A stretch of DNA of 64,000 bases from Bicyclus anynana (GCF_947172395.1 NC_069106.1:7130001-7194000), one strand, 5' to 3'. Shown: positions 1-10,425, counted from the first letter of the stretch. Program-made: numbers and translations. The notes: generated by a model from the letters alone, not told the origin.

Positions 1-317
1 AAAAACATGAAGAACCACCAGTCAAACCTGTACCATACAAATCTTTTGTAAAAGATGTGTACGGCCCATTCCGTATTGATGAACACTATGTTAAAGTACT
101 AAATGATGGGATATGTATGGATGTGACAAGTTTTGAATTGATACGGTTTTCTTATGGCTTTGAACGTCACAAGGGGAAATGCTTTGGGTGTGATGTGGTA
201 CTGGATATATCAGAGTTAGAACAACATTTGAAACAGAAAGCACACAGAGACATTGTATTAAAATGTAATGTGCTGCTTATACCTGTGTTGGTTGATAATG
301 AAGACTTCGTTAGAGAA
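1..317 (+). CDS. U1/matrin-type zinc-finger protein, internal exon (5' partial)
   Basis: The reading frame is open from the left edge, so the gene starts outside the window. The exon ends at a strong donor (GAA|GTGAGT, intron starts at 318) in phase 0 and joins in frame to the exon at 1167. It carries one zinc finger with spacing C-x2-C-x12-H-x5-H (from CFGC to QKAH), which is the U1/matrin-type pattern. The second finger is in the next exon. Such fingers usually bind RNA or double-stranded nucleic acid in nuclear proteins; that role is family knowledge, not visible here. The frame runs past the donor for six more codons to a stop at 333-335, so this is not a free-standing ORF. I do not recognise the orthologue. 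Confidence is high that it is coding and low about function. Confidence 0.75.
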
Positions 318-1166
318 GTGAGTTTTTTTAATTAAATATTAAATTAGTTAGTTAACTAATTAAAATAAGGGAGAACAACACAAACAGAGTAGTAGAGTGT
401 TAGTTAACTGTCAAGGATGTCCTTAACCCTACACCATCTGTCACAAGTCCTGGAATCTGCTCAGTGTTTTTCTCTGCCACACTGTGGATCTAGCACTTGC
501 AGTGAATCCAAGGAATACAGTATTTCATCTCCCTTTTATTGTAGTCGACAGTTGAAGTTTGATCATAATCATTTTAGGACAACAGTCTGTGATGGCTAGA
601 CTTTTATGGTTTAATATTTTATTTTATTCATTTAAAATATTTTATTGCATACAATGTACTACAAAAAACATGAAAGAAAAACTTAAAACTACCAATAGCA
701 TCCAAAAGCAGTCTAACTGCTAAAGCAATCTGTGCCAGACAACCTTGAAGTGTCATATATTATTAGAATCTCATGAAATCGCGACCTATTTTTTTTTTTT
801 TTACAAGTTAGCCCTTGACTACAATCTCACCTGATGGTAAGTGATGATGCAGTCTAAGATGGAAACGGGCTAACTTGTTAGGAGAAGGATGACAATCCAC
901 ACCCCTTTCGGTTTCTACACGGCATCGTACCGGAACGCTAAATCGCTTGGCGGTACGTCTATGCCGGTAGGGTGGTAACTAGCCACGGCCGAAGCCTCCC
1001 ACCAGCCAGACCTGGACAAATTAAGAAAATCTCAATCTGCCCAGCCGGAGATCAAACCCAGGACCTCCGTTTTGTAAATCCACCGCGCATAACACTGCGC
1101 CACGGAGGTCGTCAAATTGACCATTGACACCTATTTATAAAAAAATATTATATTTTTCATTTTCAG
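318..1166 (+). other. intron of the zinc-finger gene
   Basis: Bounded by a GTGAGT donor and a pyrimidine-rich acceptor ending TTTTCAG at 1166. Splicing here joins two phase-0 exons in one frame. It contains a reversed SINE A copy. A small open frame at 417-599 has no recognisable features and I do not call it coding. Confidence 0.7.
790..1113 (-). mobile_element. SINE A (tRNA-derived) copy
   Basis: Reversed copy of a family seen best at 45643-45962. The tRNA-like head (CCGTGGCGCAGT box-A region, a GGTTYGA-type box B) is at the right. The body ends at the left in a T run, which is the A tail in element sense. Copies also lie at 2420, 6924, 26498, 39727 and split across 53020/57810. It resembles the lepidopteran Metulj/HaSE-type tRNA SINEs, but the name is not proven. 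Confidence 0.8.
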
Positions 1167-1382
1167 ATTCGTCCAGGGCTTTATCATTGTGGGTACTGTA
1201 ATGTAGCAAATCCATTCTGGGAGAATATGGCAAAGCACCTGAGAAGTTTTACTCACAAAGTGCAGCGAACAAAGAAGGGTCTACTCGGTGTTATTGGTGG
1301 CACGCAACTTCTATTCCCGCATCTAAAGCTATATGAGATATACGAGTATAATAAGTTACGTGATTTGGATGGTTTCAATTAA
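1167..1382 (+). CDS. U1/matrin-type zinc-finger protein, terminal exon
   Basis: Begins after the acceptor TTTTCAG and runs 71 codons to TAA at 1380-1382. It contains a second finger, CGYC-x12-H-x5-H, with exactly the same spacing as the finger in the first exon; this supports joining the two exons. After the finger come a basic stretch (QRTKKG) and a C-terminal segment of alternating hydrophobic and charged residues ending DLDGFN. Two tandem fingers of this type suggest an RNA-associated or nuclear protein, but I do not recognise the family member. AATAAA hexamers occur at 1424 and 1504, inside the following tandem repeat, and could serve as polyadenylation signals. Confidence 0.75.
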   Translation: MRPGLYHCGYCNVANPFWENMAKHLRSFTHKVQRTKKGLLGVIGGTQLLFPHLKLYEIYEYNKLRDLDGFN

Positions 1383-1400
1383 ATAATATATTTTCTTCAT

Positions 1401-1720
1401 ATTAATAAGTTGTTTAGCAATTTAATAAATTGTTTAACGATCAAATAAGTTGTTTAATGATTGTATAAGTTGCTTAATGATTATATAAGTTGTTTAACAA
1501 TTTAATAAATTGTTTAATGATTGAATGAGTTGTTTAACGATTGAATAAGTTGCTTAATGTTTAAATAAGTTGCTTAATGTTTGAAAAAGTAGTTTGACAA
1601 TTGTATAAGTTGTTTAATGATTGAATAAGTTGTTTAAAAAATTAATAAGTCACTTAATGATCTCATAATATGTTGTTTACCACTAAAATAAGTTGTGTAA
1701 TATTCGAGTAAGTTGTTGAT
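1401..1720. repeat. 20-bp tandem repeat (minisatellite)
   Basis: About 14-16 units of AATAAGTTGTTTAATGATTG or close variants. The AATAAGT core recurs at 1404, 1424, 1444, 1464 and so on, in exact 20-bp register to 1644; later units drift by 2-3 bases. The array begins about 20 bases after the zinc-finger stop codon, so it is probably transcribed as 3' UTR. The 20-bp unit is not a multiple of three and it is not coding. Confidence 0.9.
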
Positions 1721-2267
1721 CTGATAAATAACTTTTTGAACTTTTGAAAAAAAAATTAAAATATTTGATAGATTGTTTACATGTGGGGTAGTGTACATTT
1801 GATTAAGTCTCTGTAATGGATTTAACCTATTTTAAGTAAAAGTGTGACACACACTAAAACACACACAATAAAGACACAGTCAGCTTCTGGTAATTCTGTT
1901 TCTTTTCTTGAAAGTGAAACTGTGGGGTGTCTGCTAATCACTAAATTAATTTTCTTTTTTTTTTGTTCTTTATTTAAATCGTTTTGTTATTAAGTTTTGT
2001 ACTTGTAGAAACTAATTTTATTACCAGTTCAGGAAATAACATTCCAGCTAGTTACTAAACTTGCTAATGTGAATAGGTATAAGATATGATTAACAAAATA
2101 TTTTTTTTCCATATATTTGCTCTTCTTTTTTTTATATTTGCTTATTAAACTGCTCAAAGACTAATCAAATACCTAATTCTGGTTGCACCCTCAGAAATTC
2201 TTATTGTCACCCTGTTACCTACCACAAACAGGGTTTTTTATTAAGTTGGGCATCTCATCAACATAAA

Positions 2268-2370
2268 GTTCATCATCATCACAATCAGCTGATGGACATC
2301 CACTGTTAGACATAGGCTTTTTTTTAATTTCTAAACAACATGGTTTTGGACCCCAGGCATCCAGTGGCTA
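2268..2370 (-). mobile_element. RTE-type LINE 3' end, short remnant
   Basis: Matches the 3' end shared by fragments at 5577, 9421, 19748, 35975 and 62105: a triplet tail (CATCATC), then the motif CAGCTGATGGACATCCACTG and a CATAGGC segment, then diverged sequence ending CATCCAGTGGCT. Confidence 0.65.
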
Positions 2371-2419
2371 CTAGCCTAATACCTTCAGTCTAACAAGATG
2401 AAGTTGTTTTTGTTTGGGA

Positions 2420-2612
2420 GACATTAATTACCACCCTACCTGCAAAGATGTACCACCAACCGATTTAGTGTTCTGGTACATGTAGAAACCGAAAGCTGTG
2501 TGGATTTTCATGCTCCTAACAAGTCAGCCTGCTTCCATCTTAGATTGCATCATCACTTACCATCAGGTGAGATTGTAGTCAAGGGCTAACTTGTAAAGAA
2601 TTAAAAAAAACT
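2420..2612 (+). mobile_element. SINE A copy, 5' truncated
   Basis: Forward body of SINE A, from the ACCACCCTACC segment to the ACTTACCATCAGGTGAGATT tail and an A-rich end. The tRNA-like head is missing. Confidence 0.75.
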
Positions 2613-2676
2613 TGCTGACAATTGTCAGTAGGTTTTTTTTATGCCTGCATGATAATCAGGATTAAAAGAAAGTCCT

Positions 2677-3684
2677 CTAATCATCGAAATATATATTAAA
2701 CCATTGTGGAAAATGGGAAAGCAACATTATTACATTGTTTTCTGATTTTTCATGTAAAATTTTCAATTCTCTCTTAACTATTTTAATATAATTTTCTTTA
2801 GTAGGCAACATATCTACATCTATGTCCAATATAGTAACCAAGTTACTAAGACTATAAGTATATAAGATGGATATGGTTGATTTGGTCTTCAATTTTACAT
2901 TCTGAATGAAAGAAAATATGAAATTCTCTATATGAGTATTGAAATGTGTCATTATAAGCAAAGAATTCAGTATACTAGTACAAATTTGGAAACATTCAGT
3001 TGAAACTGAACAAACTTCAACTAATGATTTTAGTTCTTTATTTGAAAACAGTGTCTCAATATCAATATCATTTTGAAGTAACTTAAGAGATTTATTAAGT
3101 AACAGATGTTCAATTTTGGGTTTCATTTTAATAGCTATTTTATTGTAAAAACTTGGTTCTTGTGAAAGGTCATTGTTCCATAAATTTTGAATGACAGTTT
3201 GGGTTTTTTGATCATCATTCCAGTGTAAGACATCTTTTATAATGTTTTCAGAGTAAATTACATTGTTGTTTAAATTTAACAACGCTTGCAGTACTTCCGG
3301 GTTGACGCTTGACCCAAAACTGGTATTATGATTCACAGATTTTGAATTTAGAATTAAGAATGAGTCAAGTTGTTTATCAATGTTTTTGGTTCCGGTCGAT
3401 TTTGTTAGTTGTTTTTCGTAAAACGATGTCAATACTTCGGTCAAGTCTTCGTCTATTTCCACGTGTCTATCGGGTGCTGTTTTACACATACTACGTAAAC
3501 TTTTCAACATTGCTGTTCTCACTTTCTGTATTTTACCAATTTCATTGTTTCTGTCCAGTGTTTTCACTATACTGTTTGAAACCGCCATCGTAATATTTCT
3601 GTCCAGCAAAGGGTTTGAGTATATAAGTTTTGGACACACTTCGTTATTGAGTTTGAACAATTTGTCTATTGTTTCCTTGCTCAT
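2677..3684 (-). CDS. uncharacterised 335-residue helical protein
   Basis: Single uninterrupted frame, ATG at 3684 and stop at 2677, with no repeat sequence inside. It is the only long non-transposon frame in the left half. The protein is rich in K, N, L, S and I. Residues ~150-330 look like successive amphipathic helices, as in a HEAT- or ARM-like fold. It has no signal peptide, no clear membrane segment and no metal-binding cysteine pattern. It ends FPQWFNIYFDD. It converges on the zinc-finger gene, with about 1.3 kb of repeats between the two stops. I considered Fanconi-core-type helical proteins (FANCE or FANCF-like, similar length) but see no diagnostic residues, so I give no function. 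The start could be a later Met, but this ATG gives the longest product. Confidence 0.75.
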   Translation of the reverse strand: MSKETIDKLFKLNNEVCPKLIYSNPLLDRNITMAVSNSIVKTLDRNNEIGKIQKVRTAMLKSLRSMCKTAPDRHVEIDEDLTEVLTSFYEKQLTKSTGTKNIDKQLDSFLILNSKSVNHNTSFGSSVNPEVLQALLNLNNNVIYSENIIKDVLHWNDDQKTQTVIQNLWNNDLSQEPSFYNKIAIKMKPKIEHLLLNKSLKLLQNDIDIETLFSNKELKSLVEVCSVSTECFQICTSILNSLLIMTHFNTHIENFIFSFIQNVKLKTKSTISILYTYSLSNLVTILDIDVDMLPTKENYIKIVKRELKILHEKSENNVIMLLSHFPQWFNIYFDD

Positions 3685-3760
3685 GTTGAAAGAATGTAAA
3701 AAATATACACATTACACAATAAAATCTCGATTAACAAATCCACATCCACAATTTATCTAA

Positions 3761-4622
3761 CATTTAGCGTTTGTTTTGACGTTCACGTTTGGAATTTGGA
3801 TAAATATTTTGTTTTGGCAATTGGCATGGCATATTGACATTGACACTTGACAGCCATCCTGTGAGGATTTAATCTTCTTTGAGCTTAAATTTCCACCTTA
3901 ATACTTTTTAAATAGATACCCTTTGTAGATACCTTAATATTAAATAGCTAATATTTAATGTATAAAATGTTAATTAAATCTATTTAAATGATGAATACTG
4001 TAAGATTAAATAGAAGCAATTTTGTAGTGCCATCTGTTGATCAGTAGTAAATTGTTTTTCTGGCAGCTATTTTATTAGCGACATCTAGTAAATGGCAAGA
4101 AAATAACTTTATTATAATAATTCTAGATGGCATTGCATGTAAATATACGCTTGAAGTTGCAATTTAGAGATTAGTTCCGTACGTACCCTCCATTGTCTAT
4201 TGTTGTGTAACTCTACTCTGATTCGAGCTAAAGCTCTCTTGTATATAAGTACCACTTAAACTAAATTACGAGGCATGCACTTTGACACTAATGTCCAAGC
4301 TTTCTTAACATTAGAAATCACGAACAGCCCATAAAACGTTTTAATAAACACCCATTAAATTTCAAATTCCGTAACACAGGGAACAATCGTTTTACTTTCT
4401 AAAAATTGTGCCGAAATAGGTAGGTATCTACCTAGATAGGTGCCAATTATTAGGTAGGTACCTCAAAAATTATTACATATAGTGTTTTTGTAATTAGGAC
4501 TTTACATGGCCTGGAAATATGCTAGCGAAGCTAATGTTTATGTAGGTAGCCTATATACCCCGTAGCCCGTAGGTTAGGTAAGTACCTATTCTATTATAGT
4601 GTGGAAAACGGAATACTCATCC
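3761..4622. other. upstream region of the 335-residue gene; no gene seen
   Basis: AT-rich DNA containing several TAGGTA-type short repeats (4420-4590). No exon or recognisable repeat family. The promoter of the minus-strand gene should lie near 3690-3850 but no clear core motif is visible. Confidence 0.4.
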
Positions 4623-5093
4623 CAGGGTTCCCAACTTAGCGGTTTTCCCCCAGATTTAGGGGGCAAATAAGTGAAATGGGATTTTTTTAGGGGTCTGAAA
4701 TTTTTAGGGGTATTTTGACTCTTTAATATTTTTAAATTGATGATAATTTTAATATTTCTTTCTTGGCCTAGCGACTTATAACGACATATAATACGTTATT
4801 CTACAACCTCTACAACTACAACTCTGAGGCAACTGGCGGCAATTTTCATCGAATATAAAAAAAAATGGTAAATTTATTCATTGTCAACATGTATGATTTG
4901 AAAAAAATCTGAATCTTCAGATAAAGACGTAGTATTTTGTCTGTATTAAATATAGACTTTTGAAACATATTACAGCATATTATTTCTAAATTATTATGAA
5001 TTTATATTTTTTAGGGGGACAACAATTAAGGTGATTTTAGGGGTTTTTGACACAAACTTTAGGGATAAATATTTTGGAGAGTTGGTAACACTG
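4623..5093. mobile_element. possible hAT-like non-autonomous element
   Basis: The ends are related inverted repeats, CAGGGTTCCCAACT on the left and, read inward from the right, CAGTGTTACCAACT. CAG-first termini are typical of hAT elements. The interior repeats TTTTTAGGGG several times. Flanks share only CATCC, so a proper 8-bp target duplication is not established. Confidence 0.35.
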
Positions 5094-5576
5094 CCATCCC
5101 CGGCCTTAGCCTACCCTAACCAGTAACCACCCGACAGTTTCTTATACCTATACCTATCTAAACTAGACACCTAATTCTATTTTAATTATGAAAACATTAC
5201 ATAATAAAAAAGTTTGCTTTAACGTTTTACGACATTTTTAATTCACCTATAGTTGGATCCCAACGTGGACAGGCAAAGATCGTTGACCATAGGTACAGCC
5301 AAAGTTTTACGACATTTTTGGCGGGCATCTGCAATAAATACCTATTATAAACTACCAAATGGCCGCAACTTCGAATGCGTGAATATTTTTTTAGGTCGGT
5401 AGGTATGTAGTTCCAAACAATCTATTAAAGATCAACAAGACATCATGTTATTCCGTTTAATAATACCGAAGTAGGTACCTATAGATTTCCCATCTAGGGA
5501 CACCAGAGATGACAGAAAAAAATTAACACACAAATTAAGCAATTTCAGCATTCGAGAGTTGATTGATATATTGGTG

Positions 5577-6075
5577 TTATTCATCATCATCATCATCATA
5601 TCAGCCGATGGACGTCCACTGCAGGACATAGGCCTTTTGTAGGGACTTCCAAACATCACGATCCTAAACCACCTGCATCCAGCGAATTTCTGCGACTCGC
5701 TTGAAGTCGTCAGTCCACCTGGTGAGGGGGTCTACCAAGACTGCGCTTACTAGTGCGGGGTCCATTCCAGCACTTTGAGACCCCAACGTCCATCGGCCCT
5801 TCAGATTATGTGCCCCACCCATTGCCACTTCAGCTTCGCAACTCGTTGAGCTATGTCAGTGAATTTAGTTCTTCTGCGGATCTCCTCATTTCTGATTCGA
5901 TCACGCAGAGATACTCCTAACATAGCTCGTTCCATCGCCCGCTGTGTGACTCTGAGCCGTCTTATGAGGCCCATAGTTAGCGACCAAGTCTCGGAATCAT
6001 AGGTCATCACTGGCAACACGCACTGTTCGAAGACTTTTGTCTTCAGGCACTGAGGAATTTCAGACGATAGGTGTT
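5577..6075 (-). pseudogene. RTE-type LINE 3' fragment
   Basis: Minus-strand remains of the C-terminal region of an RTE-clade endonuclease/reverse transcriptase. The stretch 5801-6019 still reads TWSLTMGLIRRL, then QRAMERAMLGVSLRDRIRNE, then LKWQWVGHI, the familiar tail of this family. The 3' end carries an ATCATC triplet tail at 5581-5600. The catalytic domain is absent (5' truncated). Confidence 0.85.
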
Positions 6076-6200
6076 GTTATTAACATTAAAAAAATATATA
6101 GGTATATTATTCTTTGACTGGGGGGTCCACAGGGGTTGATTGCAAGTACATAATCAAGTCACCTTAATCCGACACTGAGTGTACTCGTATGTATCGAGTA

Positions 6201-6557
6201 CTAGCCGACGCCCGCGACTTTGTCCGCGTGAAACTCGATGTAAACTTTCAACTACCCCTATCCTACCCCTACTCTACCCCTAGCCTACCCCTACCCTTAC
6301 TCTACTCCTACCCACCCCTACCTTACTTTTCTGGTTGATTTTGTACACCTTGTGTCCGAAAAACTCAAATATCTTACGGAACCCTATTATTTTCCAAAAT
6401 AAAATTTAACCTTTGTTACTTGTGGATAATGTAGCTTTCGAATGGTGAAAGAATTTTTAAAATCGGTCCAGTAGTTTTTGAGCCTATTCATTACAATCAA
6501 ACAAACAAACAATCAAACATACAAACAAAGTTTTCCTCTTTATAATATTAGTATAGA
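6201..6557 (-). mobile_element. non-autonomous Helitron
   Basis: In element sense it starts TCTATACTAATATTATAAA and ends in a GCG-rich hairpin followed by CTAG, the 5'-TC / 3'-CTRR pattern of Helitrons. It has no open frame. The interior carries a run of CCTAC-type repeats (6240-6330). Confidence 0.8.
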
Positions 6558-6594
6558 TGTAACTTCTCTACAGTTGCACTTATTTCATTACCTT

Positions 6595-6720
6595 ATAAGG
6601 CAATAGAGCGAGACAGCGGTAGTCTGTCCGCCCGCGGGCGGGGCGAGGCGCACTGAGGTCTCTATGTGAGGTCCCGAAACTAATTTATTAACGGACCCCA
6701 CATACAGTGCCCGCCACTTT
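6595..6720. other. GC-rich unique-looking segment
   Basis: Contains GTCCGCCCGCGGGCGGGGCG within AT-rich surroundings. No coding frame. It does not match the repeats seen elsewhere in the window. Confidence 0.25.
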
Positions 6721-6775
6721 CCAAACCATTCACAAAATAACCGTATACAGCTTAATATTGTTATGATGTATGGTG

Positions 6776-6880
6776 TTGGATAGCCTAATGGATATAATGG
6801 GTTGTGATGTGTGAGGTTTAGGTACTAGAGGGGGTTCAATCCAATGCTACTAAAACTGTTAAGTCATGTGCTTTTTTAGC
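6776..6880 (+). mobile_element. SINE D (tRNA-like head)
   Basis: TAGCCTAATGG (box-A-like) and GGGTTCAATCC (box-B-like) are spaced as in a tRNA. A second copy lies at 8268-8385 and shares about 100 bases. The head does not fold into a full cloverleaf, so it is read as a tRNA-derived retroposon rather than a tRNA gene. Confidence 0.55.
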
Positions 6881-6923
6881 AATTATCAATATTCTTAATA
6901 TACACTTTTTTTTTATTTTATTC

Positions 6924-7238
6924 TTTACAAGTTAGCCCTTGACTACAATCTCACCTGATGGTAAGTTATGATGCAGTCTAAGATGGAAGCGGGCTAACTT
7001 GTTAGAAGGAGTATGAAAATCCACACCCCTTTTCGGTTTCTACACGACATCGTACCGGAACGCCAAATCGCTTGGCGGTACGTCTTTGTCGGTAGGGTGG
7101 TAACTAGCCACGGCCGAAGCCTCCCACCAGCCAGACCTGGACCAATTAAGAAAATCTCAATCTGCCCAGCCGGGGATCGAACCCAGGACCTCCGTCATCT
7201 AAATCCACCGCGCATACCACTGCGCCACGGAGGTCGCC
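6924..7238 (-). mobile_element. SINE A copy, nearly full length
   Basis: Reversed copy with the T-rich tail at the left and the tRNA-like head (CCACTGCGCCACGGAGG) at the right. A pseudo-frame spans it but is not a gene. Confidence 0.85.
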
Positions 7239-7242
7239 AAAA

Positions 7243-7612
7243 CACTAATATAAACGCGAAAATTTGTATGGATGTTTGGATGTTTGTTACTCTTTAACGC
7301 CGATACTACTGAAGCGATTTGGTTGAAGTTTAGAATGAAAATAGATTTTACTCTGGATTACCACATACTTTTCATCCCGAAAAAATCCATGGTTTCCCGA
7401 AATTTGCGAAAACTGATTTTGATGATATGAATGTTTGTTACTCTTTCACGCCTCGACTAGGTACTGAACCGAATTAGCTGAAATTTGGTATTGAGATATA
7501 TTATAGCCTAGAGTAACACAAAGGCTACTTTTTATCCCGAAAAATTCCATGGTTCCTGAGGGATTTGCGAAAAACTAAATACCACGCGGACGAAGTCGCG
7601 GGCGTCCGCTAT
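7243..7612 (+). mobile_element. non-autonomous Helitron
   Basis: Starts with a CACTAATATAAACGCGAAA variant of the 5' end. It ends with the hairpin GCGGACG...CGTCCGC and CTAT (mutated from CTAG). It includes the shared interior motifs GAAGCGATTTGG and ATCCCGAAAAA. Confidence 0.8.
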
Positions 7613-7639
7613 TACTTAATAAGGAAGGTAGTCAATTTT

Positions 7640-7700
7640 AGCAAGTAAACTATCGTGAGTGTTATTCATATTTATATTAATTGAATATAAAACACAATGA
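7640..7700. repeat. fragment of a foldback-element flank
   Basis: AAACTATCGTGAGTGTTATT and the following bases match 17072-17100, beside the perfect inverted repeat at 17102-17257. Confidence 0.45.
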
Positions 7701-7822
7701 TTATTTTATCTATAGATATGTTACATGCCTAAAAAATCACCGCAAAAAGTGATCCGAATTTAGCGACCCCACTGAGCACAAACATGCACAATTTTGTATT
7801 TACTTACATTAGGTATATAATA

Positions 7823-8054
7823 CTAGCTGACCCGGTCAAGCTTAGCTTCTTCCCTACCTAACCTACCCCTACAAATGCTCCATACAAACTTCCACCCCCC
7901 ATTTTAGGTTAGAAAGTGACAAAAAGTAGCATATGTCACTCTCCATCCTTTCAACTGTCTCCACTTAGAAAATCACGTCAATTCGTCGCTTCTTTTTTGC
8001 CGTGAAAGACGGAAAATTAAACAGACACACACACATTTATAATATTAATATGGA
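7823..8054 (-). mobile_element. non-autonomous Helitron (CCGGGTC-ended subfamily)
   Basis: Reversed; the 3' end in element sense is CTTGACCGGGTCAGCTAG, as in the copies ending at 15125 and 22747. The 5' end is TCCATATTAATATTATAAA. Confidence 0.75.
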
Positions 8055-8156
8055 TGGATTTGTGTACCTATAGCTATATAAATATAGTTTCAAAACGTCC
8101 TAAGCACATTACTCGATATTGTACAAAATATTTAAGTATATAAATAACTATCGTTG

Positions 8157-8190
8157 TATTTTGGTGCTTATTAAAATAAGCACCAAAATA
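8157..8190. repeat. perfect 16-bp hairpin
   Basis: Arms 8157-8172 and 8175-8190 (TATTTTGGTGCTTATT and its complement) are separated by only two bases. There is no pyrimidine run or coding context. Probably a relic of a foldback element. Confidence 0.85.
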
Positions 8191-8267
8191 AAATTTCGAC
8201 AATTTTATGCACATTAATTGTCCGCCTCAGTTTTAATGCGCTAGCGTCCTATCTCTAGAATAAAATA

Positions 8268-8385
8268 TCATTGCTAATGGGTATAATGGATTGAGTGAGT
8301 GTGATGTGTGTGGTTTAGGAACTAGAGGTCGGGGGTTCAATCCAATGTTACTAGAACTGAAAATTCATGTGAGAACTGTAGTCAA
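8268..8385 (+). mobile_element. SINE D, second copy
   Basis: Shares GGTTTAGG, ACTAGAGG and GGGTTCAATCCAATG with the copy at 6776. Confidence 0.55.
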
Positions 8386-8799
8386 AAAATCGGTAGGTTG
8401 GAGTGGTTCAAGGTTAGACAAACTACATGCATAGAAATTAGAAGAATCGTCATCTGCCATCATCATCATCATCATCATTTAACTTTATAAATTATCAACA
8501 GATTCTGATAGATACCTAAAGGGTATCTATATCAAAAATAGCCAAAAATATCTATAAATATTAATTTAACGGATAGAACGTTGCTATTTGCGGACTGTTT
8601 AATTAATGTATGCAGAAAGCACTTTTGAAGCGCGATATAAAACGATATAACGCCATCTGTTGACAGGTTTATATTTCATTTTCCAAACTATAATTTTAAA
8701 TTGATATTATTCAAATTGTAATAATCTCTACACGAAATAATCTCTACGCAAAACAATTTTAGGTGTAGAATTGTTTTATTTTGACTACCATCCAATTTT

Positions 8800-8905
8800 T
8801 CACACACGCAGATAATTGAGAAAATTCTCTGGTATGCAGGTTTCCTCACTATGTTTTCCTTCACCGTTTGAGACACGTGGTAGTCCTAATTTCTTAAGTA
8901 GTATT
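8800..8905 (-). mobile_element. SINE B fragment
   Basis: Reversed middle segment of SINE B, recognised by GGTATGCAGGTTTCCTCAC and CCTTCACCGTTTGAGACACG. Confidence 0.75.
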
Positions 8906-8943
8906 TCTTAGGTTATACATTACAAATAAATAACTAAACTAAA

Positions 8944-9047
8944 CACGATAAAACGACTAGATTTTCAACAGAAAGAGCCCTGTCATGACCACGATCCATG
9001 CAACTGGGTCGAAATATCGACATTAAAAATCTCGTCGTTTTATCGTG
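8944..9047. repeat. foldback element with 21-bp arms
   Basis: Arms 8944-8964 and 9027-9047 (CACGATAAAACGACTAGATT type) pair with one mismatch. The loop of ~60 bp contains TCATGACC and GGGTCGAAA, similar in style to the loop of the larger foldback at 17102. Confidence 0.7.
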
Positions 9048-9420
9048 GTATGTACCTACCCATATAAATAATATTCGTTATGTACGAATAGGCATATAGA
9101 TTGACAATTTAGTCTAGATATAACACATACTAATAAACAACGCATATCACTCGCAGATCAAATAAGAAACAAAGCGAACACCGAATGCAATTATGTTTAT
9201 CTCCCATAGAGAGACTTGAGAGGCGAATTAGCAATCTTGCGCAGTCGATAGATCATCGGGTACTGTTATGGGCCACCCAGGGGGCGTGCCTCTCTCTCAC
9301 ACACTCACAGGTAAACGAGATAGGTATATACAACTATGTTTTATTAAGGAATAGCTTTTTTCTAGATGCCGGAACTATCATTATCAGCATATTACTTAAC
9401 AGCACAAGGTCCTTCTTTAC

Positions 9421-9560
9421 CTTATCAGCCGATAGACGTCCACTGCTGGACATAGGCCTCTTGTATGGCCCTCCAAGCACAACGATCTCGAGCCGCCAGC
9501 ATCCAGCGGCTCCCTGCAACCCGCTTAATATCCTCGGTCCACCAGTGGGGGGTCGACCCC
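9421..9560 (-). mobile_element. RTE-type LINE 3' end, fragment
   Basis: ATCAGCCGATAGACGTCCAC, then CATAGGCCTCTTGTATGG, then CCAGCATCCAGCGGCT: the reversed 3' terminal segment of the RTE-type family. Confidence 0.8.
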
Positions 9561-9797
9561 TTCTTTATAGGATGTATATGTATTGAGATTAGGGTCTCGT
9601 GATCACGAACACACCATATACCTACAAATTGAATTCATTTAGTCGAGGTTACTACACCATTGATGAGTTCCTTAAAGATAAAGGCGCTTGGAGGCCATTT
9701 TATCAGCCTTCCACCTTCACAAAGGAAGCAAAATTAAAACTATAAGAAATTAAGTAGGTAATGTTGTCATCAATTGTAAATTAGGTATAATACTGTT

Positions 9798-9946
9798 TGA
9801 TTTTTTTTAAAAAGAGCAACTGTTGAGTTTCTTTCCGGTATCTTCTCAGCCTAATCAGCCTTCCGAACCGGTGGTAGAATCTTTACAAATAGTCAACTGA
9901 CGTGTCAAAAGTGCTTGTAAACTGAGCCTACTTTTTGATTTTGAAG
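9798..9946 (+). mobile_element. LINE 3' end (CR1-like family)
   Basis: Contains GCAACTGTTGAGTTTCTT, CGAACCGGTGGTAGAATC and AAAAGTGCTTGTAAACTG, then a TTTTGATTTTGA tail. A reversed, better preserved copy is at 46363-46530; fragments lie at 31667 and 50495. Assignment to CR1 is by general resemblance. Confidence 0.6.
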
Positions 9947-9949
9947 GCA

Positions 9950-10420
9950 GAGGTCATATCTACAGGGCTATCACTTCTCTGACGTAGGTGGTTAGTGTAG
10001 CTAAGTAGTTATTTAAATAATTTAAAGAAAAGAGAACCACCAACGAAGCGCGAGTCATTAGACACAACTGCTACCTATGTTTATAAACAAGTTTTCCGTG
10101 CAAAACAGGCGCAAATTAAGTTGTCAGAATCGCAAGTTGAAGAAAAAGGAGTTACACCCAAGTAGGTAGGTACCTATAGTACGTATAGATGTTTTCTCTC
10201 TCATATCTCGTAATCGGTAACTGTGGAGAGCTTGCAATAGCCAGACTTACTTCATTTTGGGAAGGCTTTAAATGATAGAACGTCCAGCGTCCTGCCAGCA
10301 GGACTTTACGATCTAAACCCTAGTGTTTTCGTTTATTTGAGTACAGTGGGACCTGCTAGCAGTACGCAATTTAATCGAATATATAGCCCTATTCTTTCTC
10401 TCTCTTACTTACTTTTTGAA
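9950..10420. other. no gene seen
   Basis: AT-rich intergenic DNA with no coding frame. No family match elsewhere in the window. Confidence 0.4.
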
Positions 10421-10425
10421 TTACG

